Shown here: one piece after another, positions 15,722-22,571 of the stretch
How positions within the stretch are numbered: the first letter of the stretch is position 1
How the letters are laid out: the number at the start of each line of letters is the position of its first letter
Made by a program: the position numbers and the translations under genes
NCBI RefSeq assembly: GCF_015207655.1
Contig: NZ_JADEWN010000050.1
Coordinates: 1-48,139, forward strand
Source of the DNA: Gloeocapsopsis crepidinum LEGE 06123
GTDB lineage: Bacteria > Cyanobacteriota > Cyanobacteriia > Cyanobacteriales > Chroococcidiopsidaceae
Length of the DNA: 48,139 nucleotides
Reading direction: 5' to 3'
The notes under the pieces: generated by a model
What the model saw: the letters and a program-made list of their open reading frames with translations, nothing else
Databases searched by the model: none
What the model was told of the DNA's origin: nothing

Positions 15722-15748
15722 TTCAGGTGTAGCTTGTAAAAACCTGAA
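15722..15748. promoter_or_regulatory. Inverted repeat abutting the start codon of gamma-glutamyltransferase
   Basis: TTCAGGT at 15722-15728 pairs with ACCTGAA at 15742-15748, leaving a 13-base loop; the ATG starts at the next base. The stem could be an operator or an mRNA hairpin limiting translation initiation. Purely inferred. Confidence 0.4.
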
Positions 15749-17476
15749 ATGTGGATAGCTTCTAAGTGCAAGCAAGTGACGCTTGTCACCATTTTTCTAT
15801 ACTTTATTACTCCTGCCAAACCTGCAACCTCTGCTTATGTTCAACCACTCCGCACCAAACAAGCAATGGTTGTTTCCGCACATCCTTTAGCTAGCGAAGC
15901 AGGAGTAGAAATATTACGCAAAGGAGGTAATGCAGTCGATGCCGCAGTTGCAACAACGTTTGCGATCTCTGTTGTTGAACCATTTTCAGCGGGTATCGGA
16001 GGGGGTGGTTTTCTTTTACTCCACCAACCAGGGAAAGAAATCAAAGCTTTAGATTTTCGCGAACGCGCACCCCTAAAAGCAACGCGGAATATGTATTTAG
16101 ACGCGCAAGGCAAAGTGCGCCCCAATGTCAGTATTGATGGTTATTTATCAGTAGCAGTTCCTGGTACTGTGGCAGGAATGTACGAAGTGCATCGCCAGTA
16201 TGGAAAGTTACCGTGGGCGACATTAATTGCACCAGCAATGCGCTATGCTCGTGATGGCTTTGTGGTATCACCAAGGTATACTAACGCTGCTGAAAGTCGT
16301 CAGGAAGCTATTCTAGCAAATCCAGCAGCACGACAAATTTTTACACGCGATGGCAGAATGTACCAGCCAGGCGAGAGATTAATCCAGCGAGATTTAGCAG
16401 CAACGTTACAATCAATTGCCAAGAATCCTCAAAGTTTTTATACCGGAAATATTGCGCGGGCGATCGCCTCCAACATGGCAAGAAACGGTGGTTTAGTTTC
16501 TCTTGAAGACCTTAGAACCTATAAACCGATTTGGCGTACTCCTGTTTGTGGCAACTTCCGTACATACCGCATCTGTTCAATGCCACCGCCGTCTTCTGGA
16601 GGGGTACACTTATTACAGATTTTGAATATCATCGGCAATACTGACTTGAGATCGCTAGGATGGCGTAACCCTGATGCACTGCATCTGATGGTAGAAGCCA
16701 TGCGAATTGCCTATGCAGATCGTTCCGAATATCTCGGCGATCCTGACTTTGTGAAAGTTCCTGTGGCGCAACTTACTAGTCGTGACTATGCTACTCAAAG
16801 ACGTCAGGAAATCCGTATGGACACTGTACGACGTTCAAGCGAAGTCAAACCCGTAGACAGACAAACGCTACTGCGCTACATCAAAGGCAAGGAATCATCC
16901 GAAACAAGTCATCTAACAGTCATTGATCCGCAGCGTAATGCTGTAAGCCTCACCTTTACAATCAACTACGGTTTTGGTTCTGGTGTTGTAACGCCAGGAA
17001 CAGGAATTCTCCTCAACGACGAAATGGATGACTTTGCTGCCGCACCAGGTGTTCCTAATGCTTATGGACTTGTTGGCGGAGATGCCAATGCGATCGCACC
17101 GCGTAAAACTCCTTTATCGAGTATGACACCTACCATCGTTACTGAAAATAGTCGCTTGCGGATGGCAGTTGGCGCACCTGGCGGTAGCACGATTATCACT
17201 ACAGTATTACAAACAATCCTCAATGCCCTAGAATACAGCATGGATGTCGGCTCTGCAGTAGCTGCACCTCGAATTCATCACCAATGGCTACCCGATGAGT
17301 TACGAATAGAACCTTTCGGTTTAGACTATGCCACAATTGTCGAACTGTGTCGTCGGGGACATAAAATTGAGGAACGCTCCACTTGGGGTAATGCAAATGC
17401 GATCGTTGTGACTCCTGATAATATGCTAGAAGGTGCTGCCGATCCTCGTGGAGAAGGTTCTCCGAGGGGATTTTGA
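15749..17476 (+). CDS. ggt: Gamma-glutamyltransferase (glutathione hydrolase precursor)
   Basis: Periplasmic N-terminal-nucleophile hydrolase that removes the gamma-glutamyl group from glutathione and related peptides. The 575 residues begin with a signal peptide (hydrophobic 8-20, cleavage probably after A-T-S-A). The precursor is expected to self-cleave before Thr386 in E-T-S-H-L-T-V-I-D, making the small subunit N-terminus. Other family motifs are G-G-N-A-V-D-A-A-V-A (59-68), G-I-G-G-G-G-F-L near 82-89, F-R-E-R-A-P and L-S-S-M-T-P-T-I. All active-site elements look intact. A hairpin-forming repeat sits immediately before the ATG. Confidence 0.95.
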   Translation: MWIASKCKQVTLVTIFLYFITPAKPATSAYVQPLRTKQAMVVSAHPLASEAGVEILRKGGNAVDAAVATTFAISVVEPFSAGIGGGGFLLLHQPGKEIKALDFRERAPLKATRNMYLDAQGKVRPNVSIDGYLSVAVPGTVAGMYEVHRQYGKLPWATLIAPAMRYARDGFVVSPRYTNAAESRQEAILANPAARQIFTRDGRMYQPGERLIQRDLAATLQSIAKNPQSFYTGNIARAIASNMARNGGLVSLEDLRTYKPIWRTPVCGNFRTYRICSMPPPSSGGVHLLQILNIIGNTDLRSLGWRNPDALHLMVEAMRIAYADRSEYLGDPDFVKVPVAQLTSRDYATQRRQEIRMDTVRRSSEVKPVDRQTLLRYIKGKESSETSHLTVIDPQRNAVSLTFTINYGFGSGVVTPGTGILLNDEMDDFAAAPGVPNAYGLVGGDANAIAPRKTPLSSMTPTIVTENSRLRMAVGAPGGSTIITTVLQTILNALEYSMDVGSAVAAPRIHHQWLPDELRIEPFGLDYATIVELCRRGHKIEERSTWGNANAIVVTPDNMLEGAADPRGEGSPRGF

Positions 17477-17499
17477 CTCAAGAGTTATAAGCGATCGGG

Positions 17500-17632
17500 G
17501 TTGAGTGTTGAGTTTAGGAGAGTTATGAGTCGTGAAGTGCTGAGTTATGAGTTATGAGAATTCTGTTAATTTAAAATTCAAAACTCAAGACTAATCACTA
17601 GCCACTAGTGACTATTCACTCACTCCTCGCCC
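17500..17632. repeat. Dispersed intergenic repeat tract (GAGTTATGAG / CACTAG type)
   Basis: Low-complexity tract with several copies of GTTATGAGT and GTTGAG-like words, then TCAAAACTCAAGACTAATCACTAG. It has the flanking parts of the dispersed family found at 18.2, 26.5, 34.8, 38.9 and 47.7 kb but lacks the TGCCTCCGGCACC core. Confidence 0.65.
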
Positions 17633-17890
17633 TTAGTATAAAATTTCTGCTTCTGTGGCAACCTTACCAAACTCTGTAGCGCGGGCACTAGGCACTAAAA
17701 TCCAACCCTGCTTGATCAGTTTTTGGTAAGTCGCCCAACCTTTAGAACCTCCAGGAATTTGGTAATCGGGTATCGCATACTGCGGAAAATGCGTGTAAGG
17801 TTTCCACGGTTCATTGGGTGCAGTTCGCAAATACAAGACTTTCTCGCCATCTGTACCGGATTTTGATAGCCAGCACAATTGTCGAGGCAT
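17633..17890 (-). CDS. Hypothetical protein, small and aromatic-rich
   Basis: An 85-residue cytoplasmic protein I do not recognise. It is rich in Trp, Tyr and Pro (N-E-P-W-K-P-Y-T-H-F-P, then I-P-G-G-S-K-G-W-A-T-Y) and has a single cysteine near the N-terminus. No signal peptide or membrane segment is seen. The ATG at 17890 is chosen because AAGGAG lies 5 bases upstream; a TTG at 17908 in frame would place the ribosome site inside the gene. The good ribosome binding site and non-repetitive composition support a real gene. It stands alone between repeat tracts. Confidence 0.65.
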   Translation of the reverse strand: MPRQLCWLSKSGTDGEKVLYLRTAPNEPWKPYTHFPQYAIPDYQIPGGSKGWATYQKLIKQGWILVPSARATEFGKVATEAEILY

Positions 17891-18243
17891 AGGCACTCCT
17901 TGTCTCAAATAACGGCATAAAACGCAATGTGCTAATTCGCATTTAGCAAAAGCTTGTACTTAGGCTGATAACTTTGAAGAATTATGTTGCCTCAAGCTTA
18001 TAAATGTTTAAGCATACTATTTTACCTTTGTCAAGAGTGTTGACTTGCAGTCAAGATACTTTTTTCTTTAAGTTTTGTATATCTATCTAGGGTAAGAGTT
18101 CATACCGATCGCTCAGTACTAATGCAGGGGATCGCCATATATTAAGGTTTTGCAATATAGAAAGATCAGGTGCAGGGGAATTAAAAAATTCTAATGCCTC
18201 CGGCAGCTTTGTTCGCGAACAATTCAAAGCTCAAAACTAATCA
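17891..18243. other. Intergenic region with an inverted repeat and a dispersed repeat copy
   Basis: No gene seen. It contains a perfect inverted repeat TTGACT-TGC-AGTCAA at 18040-18054, with two more TCAAGA words around it, about 150 bases upstream of the small minus-strand gene, and a copy of the dispersed repeat from about 18190. Confidence 0.5.
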
Positions 18244-18262
18244 CTAATCACTAGTCACTAGC
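18190..18262. repeat. Dispersed repeat copy, TGCCTCCGGCA core
   Basis: The core TGCCTCCGGCAGCTTTGTTC starts at 18195 and is followed by CAAAGCTCAAAACTAATC and a CACTAATCACTAGTCACTAG tail. This copy is diverged from those at 26531, 34801 and 38909 (AGC for ACC; CGAACAATT for CTTTCC). Confidence 0.75.
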
Positions 18263-18837
18263 CCCTGCAAGACATAACTCATTGTCTGACGAATTTCTGC
18301 CACTTTGTGAGCATAAGCTGCGTCGGATAAAACAGGTTGGAAGTTTGCTACAGAAATTGTTTGTGCTATGTCAATCCAAGACTTACAACCGCCATATTCT
18401 GCACGGTAGGAAATATGCACCTGAGGAAAGATGTAAACTCGTAGCAGCAATACGTATAAAGGCTGACGTGATTTCCACTTCAGGCGATCGCTAATAAATT
18501 TTTCATTCCAGATATGAAATGGCAACAATGCCTCTATTGCTTGCAGATCGCTAACAGGCAAAATATCAGTAATTTCTGCCCAACTACCGATACGCACAGT
18601 TTCAGGATGCCAACCAGAAGTGACAGGAATTACGGTGTCAGCATATTCCGGTTTTAACAATGCAGGTTGCTGATGCTCGTAGGTAGGGTAAAGCAAAACT
18701 TGGTTGTAAGCAACCCGAAAGCGCCCGCTTTGTTCGTGAATACCACCTTTGCGTAGCAGCATAATTGTTTTTGCTTGCTCTAGCGCTTCAACTGCTACAG
18801 CCCATTCTTTGAGTGCATGAGAAGTATGTAATTGCAT
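18244..18837 (-). CDS. DUF1802 family protein
   Basis: A 197-residue protein matching the DUF1802 family common in cyanobacteria: A-L-K-E-W-A-V-A-V-E-A-L near the start, then I-M-L-L-R-K-G-G-I-H-E, F-x-L-Y-P-T-Y-E-H-Q near residues 47-56, and R-V-Y-x-F-P near 132-137. Function is unknown; the pattern is of a soluble enzyme-like protein. The last codons overlap the tail of a dispersed repeat, so the final residues (L-V-T-S-D) may be repeat-derived. Confidence 0.85.
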   Translation of the reverse strand: MQLHTSHALKEWAVAVEALEQAKTIMLLRKGGIHEQSGRFRVAYNQVLLYPTYEHQQPALLKPEYADTVIPVTSGWHPETVRIGSWAEITDILPVSDLQAIEALLPFHIWNEKFISDRLKWKSRQPLYVLLLRVYIFPQVHISYRAEYGGCKSWIDIAQTISVANFQPVLSDAAYAHKVAEIRQTMSYVLQGLVTSD

Positions 18838-19088
18838 ATGGATTTCAGTAGAGGGGGCAGAGGACGCAATTTTCTCAGACCTACGGTTCAGGGATTAGGG
18901 ATAGTTTCTGATTTTAAATGATGGCTAAATATTATTTTAGTTAATTTGTCTAATGAAAGCTTTGGATATCAGCGATCGCAAAATTCATACGATCTCTTGC
19001 CAGTAAAAAACAGGTGGAGATCAAATATTATCCCCACCTACTTTGTTACTAAATTACAATTAGTTTAATGACGAAAAACGAATACTAC
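18838..19088. other. Intergenic region
   Basis: It holds a short dispersed word CAGACCTACGGTTCAG at 18876-18891, whose near-copy lies after pncB at 21129-21144, and the terminator of the 50-residue gene at 19006-19039. No further gene is seen. Confidence 0.5.
19006..19039 (-). terminator. Rho-independent terminator for the 50-residue gene
   Basis: AGGTGG (19012-19017) pairs with CCACCT (19034-19039), with two more inner pairs (GA/TC) after one mismatch and a 10-base loop. Read on the minus strand the stem is followed by G and six T. It lies 50 bases past the stop of the small minus-strand gene. Confidence 0.8.
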
Positions 19089-19241
19089 TTACCACTCAGC
19101 ATTACGTTGAGGTTTAAAAGGTTCTCCGGTAAACGGTTGAACTCCCGTCATTGGATAAGCATCATCGCTTGGTCCAAAAATTCGCGTGACAGCTTCAGAA
19201 ATATAGCGAGCCATGCTGTCGATTGTGCGATAAATACTCAT
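19089..19241 (-). CDS. Conserved small cyanobacterial-type protein, 50 residues
   Basis: A short gene beginning MSIYRTIDSMARYISEAV and ending with G-E-P-F-K and E-W. AGGAGA lies 9 bases upstream of the ATG and a rho-independent terminator follows, so it is a complete transcription unit despite its size. The N-terminal half is a predicted amphipathic helix (residues 4-22) and the C-terminal half (F-G-P-S-D-D-A-Y-P, then G-V-Q-P-F-T-G-E-P) is extended and acidic. From memory, similar proteins of about 50 residues occur in many cyanobacteria without assigned function. No membrane segment is seen. Confidence 0.8.
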   Translation of the reverse strand: MSIYRTIDSMARYISEAVTRIFGPSDDAYPMTGVQPFTGEPFKPQRNAEW

Positions 19242-19713
19242 AGGATCATTCTCCTAATGATGATTATGAGGAAGTCAGTTTTTAATGTGTGTAGTTTAAT
19301 TCCCTTCTGCTTCAATTATGATACTTGCTTAATTCTTTGCACGTATTTGTAATGCTTATTCGTTTATGTTTGCAATACTTTATTGGGAGTTAGAGGTTAG
19401 GGATCAGAAGTTAAACATTCTTAGTTTATATTAGGTTCAGTTTTGTTGAGTCATGTGTATCAACTCAATTCTATATGAAATATTAGGTGTGGGTTAGGCA
19501 TCTTGAGCTACTTACCAACCAATAAGTTGACTTACTTAGAGGGGAAAATATAGTAAATTTGACTACAAACGAATATAAATTAAGTGAGTATTTTATGTAA
19601 CAATTGCCGAGCTTTAAGCTAAAAGTCCGGTATCTGGCAAATAATTACAGCTTAGCTTGACAACATTTTGGTGAATTACACTATAATTAAACAAACTACA
19701 CAATTGCTGTGCA
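19242..19713. other. Intergenic region upstream of pncB
   Basis: AT-rich, with no gene recognised. It should contain the promoter of the 50-residue gene (minus) near 19250-19330 and contains the pncB promoter (19657-19687). Confidence 0.5.
19657..19687 (+). promoter_or_regulatory. Promoter of the NAD gene cluster
   Basis: TTGACA (19657-19662) and TATAAT (19682-19687) match the sigma-70 consensus, with a 19-base spacer. Transcription would start near 19694, about 20 bases before the pncB ATG. A small palindrome ATTGC-TGT-GCAAT (19703-19715) overlaps the start codon and would sit just after the transcription start. Confidence 0.65.
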
Positions 19714-21126
19714 ATGACACCCTCCCTGGATTGCGTACCAACTCAGGAACTTACGTTGAGTGCAGAAGATTATAGTCTACTGACAGACCTTTATCAGCTG
19801 ACAATGGCAGCTTGCTATACAGGTGAAGGGCTAGAGCAAAAATGGGCAAGTTTTGAACTATTTACCCGCCGCTTACCTGATGATTTCGGTTACTTGATCG
19901 CAATGGGGTTAGCCCAAGCATTGGAGTATCTCGAAAATTTACACTTTAGTGCAGCGCAGATATCCGCTTTAAAAGCAACCAAAATTTTTAATAACGCACC
20001 AGAAAGCTTTTGGACGCTGCTAGAATCAGGACACTTTACCGGAGATGTTTGGGCAGTACCCGAAGGAACCGCCGTTTTTGCGAATGAACCACTTTTGCGA
20101 GTCGAAGCGCCGCTATGGCAAGCACAGCTAGTGGAAACCTATTTACTCAACACACTTAATTTTCAAACACTAGTTGCAACACGGGCAGCGCGACTGCGAG
20201 ATATTGCTGGATCGTCTGCAACACTTCTGGAATTTGGGACGCGACGGGCTTTTAGTCCGCAATCTTCATTATGGGCAGCAAGGGCAGCGCTAGCTGCTGG
20301 ATTAGATTCTACCTCAAATGTGTTAGCTGCACTGCGGCTTGGTAGTCAACCGAGTGGGACAATGGCACATTCTTTAGTCATGGCGATCGCTGCAATGGAA
20401 GGTACGGAAGATCAAGCTTTTACAGCGTTTCATCGTTATTTTCCAGGCGCACCCTTGTTGATTGACACTTACGATACTGTCGCAGCTGCCCAACGTTTAT
20501 CCGAAAAAGTCAAAGCAGGAGAAATGAAACTTACAGGAGTGCGGTTGGATTCGGGAGACTTGGTCTCGCTGTCGAAACAAGTGCGATCGCTTTTACCCGA
20601 AGTCAGTATTTTTGCTAGCGGCGATCTTGATGAATGGGAAATTGCCAACCTGAAAGCAAATGGTGCAGAAATTGATGGTTATGGTTTGGGAACGCGCTTA
20701 GTCACAGGTACCCCTGTCAATGGAGTCTACAAAATTGTTGAAATTGCCGGCATCCCTGTTATGAAACAATCGAGTGGTAAAGCAACTTATCCAGGATGCA
20801 AACAAATTTTTCGGAGTTTTGAGGGCGATCAAGCAATCAAAGACTGTTTGGGCTTAGTGACAGAAACAGATGCACAACCATTATTGCAACTAGTCATGCA
20901 GCAAGGCAAACGAATTCAACCGCCAGAGTCAATCACACAAATTCGCGATCGCACCGCTAAATCAGTTGCCAGTTTACCTGATTGTGTCAAGCAACTTGAT
21001 AATCCGACACCTTTTCCTGTAGAAATATCTCCCGCCTTGCAGCAATTGACTGAGAAAACTCGGCTAGCTGAGACAACCGTAACCGCTTATAGCAGGGTTC
21101 AGGGGTCAGGGGTCAGGGGACACTAA
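19714..21126 (+). CDS. pncB: Nicotinate phosphoribosyltransferase
   Basis: Makes nicotinate mononucleotide from nicotinic acid, PRPP and ATP, the entry to NAD salvage, in the cytoplasm. The 470 residues carry D-L-Y-Q-L-T-M-A near 26-33, F-E-L-F-T-R-R-L-P near 47-55, E-F-G-T-R-R-A-F near 172-179, G-T-M-A-H-S near 214-219 (catalytic His), and G-V-R-L-D-S-G-D-L near 274-282 (PRPP site). The last twelve or so residues (S-R-V-Q-G-S-G-V-R-G-H) are encoded by an AGGGGTC tandem repeat and are probably a late addition. It heads the cluster pncB, nadD, nrtR-like, nadE. Confidence 0.95.
   Translation: MTPSLDCVPTQELTLSAEDYSLLTDLYQLTMAACYTGEGLEQKWASFELFTRRLPDDFGYLIAMGLAQALEYLENLHFSAAQISALKATKIFNNAPESFWTLLESGHFTGDVWAVPEGTAVFANEPLLRVEAPLWQAQLVETYLLNTLNFQTLVATRAARLRDIAGSSATLLEFGTRRAFSPQSSLWAARAALAAGLDSTSNVLAALRLGSQPSGTMAHSLVMAIAAMEGTEDQAFTAFHRYFPGAPLLIDTYDTVAAAQRLSEKVKAGEMKLTGVRLDSGDLVSLSKQVRSLLPEVSIFASGDLDEWEIANLKANGAEIDGYGLGTRLVTGTPVNGVYKIVEIAGIPVMKQSSGKATYPGCKQIFRSFEGDQAIKDCLGLVTETDAQPLLQLVMQQGKRIQPPESITQIRDRTAKSVASLPDCVKQLDNPTPFPVEISPALQQLTEKTRLAETTVTAYSRVQGSGVRGH
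21094..21120. repeat. AGGGGTC tandem repeat forming the end of pncB
   Basis: The heptamer CAGGGGT occurs about three times in a row. The same heptamer repeats at 34714-34732 upstream of the YajQ gene. Here it is translated as the last residues of pncB. Confidence 0.7.
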
Positions 21127-21188
21127 GGCAGACCTCCGGTTCAGAGTTAACACAGGTTCGATTGCCAATAATAAATCTAAAATTTAAA

Positions 21189-21788
21189 ATGCTCAAAATT
21201 GCGTTATTTGGTACAAGTGCTGATCCTCCTACCGCCGGACATCAAGCAATTATTAGCTGGTTATCACAATGCTACGATTGGGTGGCAGTATGGGCAGCAG
21301 ATAATCCCTTTAAGTCTCACGGTTCACCTCTAGAACATCGCGCTGCTATGCTGCGGTTGCTGATTGAGGATATTAATCCTCCTCGATCCAATATCGGCTT
21401 ACATCAAGAATTAAGTAGTCATCGCACGCTAGAGACAGTCTATAAAGCAAAACAACACTGGGGTAAGAACACAGTCTTTACACTTGTTATTGGTTCTGAT
21501 TTGATCGATCAGTTACAACAATGGTACGCCATTGAAGAATTGTTGCAACAAGTTCAGTTATTAGTTGTACCACGACCAGGATATGAAGTAGAAGACAGTG
21601 ATTTGCAACCGCTAAGACAGTTGGGCGCGAAGGTGGCGATCGCCAATCTAACTGCCCCTAATGTTTCCTCAACAGCGTATCGTGAAAGTGGAGATGCCGA
21701 AGCGTTAACACCTCCTGTAGAAGCATATATTCATCAACAGCATTTGTACGAATGCCAACACGCAGCCAAAGAAAAATTGCCGATGTAG
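21189..21788 (+). CDS. nadD: Nicotinate-nucleotide adenylyltransferase
   Basis: Adenylates nicotinate mononucleotide to deamido-NAD, between pncB and nadE in the pathway. The 199 residues from the ATG at 21189 begin M-L-K-I-A-L-F-G-T-S-A-D-P-P-T-A-G-H; the T-x-G-H at 15-18 is the (H/T)xGH nucleotidyltransferase site, as in other cyanobacterial NadD. N-V-S-S-T-A-Y-R near 157-164 is the conserved C-terminal ISSTxxR site. An upstream TTG at 21162 is less likely because it is not followed by the expected Rossmann strand. The 3' end overlaps the next gene by 37 bases. Confidence 0.93.
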   Translation: MLKIALFGTSADPPTAGHQAIISWLSQCYDWVAVWAADNPFKSHGSPLEHRAAMLRLLIEDINPPRSNIGLHQELSSHRTLETVYKAKQHWGKNTVFTLVIGSDLIDQLQQWYAIEELLQQVQLLVVPRPGYEVEDSDLQPLRQLGAKVAIANLTAPNVSSTAYRESGDAEALTPPVEAYIHQQHLYECQHAAKEKLPM

Positions 21789-22489
21789 TTAAGCCACAGC
21801 CCTTAGCAGATTTTAAGGTTGGGGTAGACAACGCGATCTTTTCCGTTGACACTGCCCAGAATCGGCTTTTAGTCCTACTAGTGATGCGGCAGCAACAACC
21901 TTTTTTAGGTCAATGGTGTTTACCTGGAACCTTGGTACGCCAAGGCGAATCGCTAGAAGACGCAGCGTATCGTATTTTAGCAGAGAAAATTCGAGTCAAA
22001 AATTTATACTTGGAGCAACTGTACACCTTTGGCGGACCCTACCGCGATCCTCGTGAGGAAACAGACAAAGTGCGCTATCTTTCGGTCAGTTACTTTGCGT
22101 TAGTGCGCTATGAAGATGCGGAACTGATTGCCGATGGAGTGAGTGGAATCGCTTGGTATCCGGTAAAACAAGTTCCACAACTAGCATTCGATCATAATGA
22201 AATTTTAGCTTATGGACATCGCCGACTCAAAAATAAATTGGAATACAGCCCTGTCGCGTTTGATGTCTTACCCGAAGTTTTTACGCTCAACGATCTATAT
22301 CAATTTTATACTACAGTATTAGGTGAATTTTCTGATTATTCAAATTTTCGTGCCCGACTTTTGAAGCTAGGTTTCTTGTGCGATACAGGTTTGAAAGTCT
22401 CACGCGGTGCAGGACGTCCCGCAAGTTTATACCGCTTTAATGCTACAGCCTTTGCTCCCTTTAAAGATAAACCTTTAGTATTTATTTAG
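21752..22489 (+). CDS. nrtR: NrtR-like Nudix-domain transcriptional regulator
   Basis: A 245-residue protein with a Nudix-like domain (about 20-145) and a C-terminal winged helix (about 165-235: F-T-L-N-D-L-Y-Q-F-Y, then N-F-R-A-R-L-L-K-L-G, then G-R-P-A-S-L-Y-R-F). This is the architecture of NrtR, the ADP-ribose-responsive repressor of NAD genes. The Nudix box around residues 59-81 reads G-T-L-V-R-Q-G-E but then Y-R-I-L-A-E-K in place of REUXEE, so hydrolase activity is probably lost while ligand sensing may remain. It overlaps nadD and precedes nadE, which supports a role in controlling this NAD cluster. Confidence 0.88.
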   Translation: MPTRSQRKIADVVKPQPLADFKVGVDNAIFSVDTAQNRLLVLLVMRQQQPFLGQWCLPGTLVRQGESLEDAAYRILAEKIRVKNLYLEQLYTFGGPYRDPREETDKVRYLSVSYFALVRYEDAELIADGVSGIAWYPVKQVPQLAFDHNEILAYGHRRLKNKLEYSPVAFDVLPEVFTLNDLYQFYTTVLGEFSDYSNFRARLLKLGFLCDTGLKVSRGAGRPASLYRFNATAFAPFKDKPLVFI

Positions 22490-22539
22490 CGATTAGCAGA
22501 ACTAACGACTCCAACACAACTGTTACTTCCTTTATCTTC

Positions 22540-22570
22540 ATTTACTAGTCACTAGCCACTAACCACTTAG
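22540..22570. repeat. CACTAG repeat tract before nadE
   Basis: Three tandem CACTAGC/CACTAAC-like units, the tail element of the dispersed repeat family, lie a few bases before the nadE start. Confidence 0.6.
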
Positions 22571-22571
22571 T

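Noticed and set aside
19068-19352. A 94-codon plus-strand frame
   Set aside because: It is antisense to the 50-residue minus-strand gene, which has a ribosome site and terminator; the plus frame has neither.
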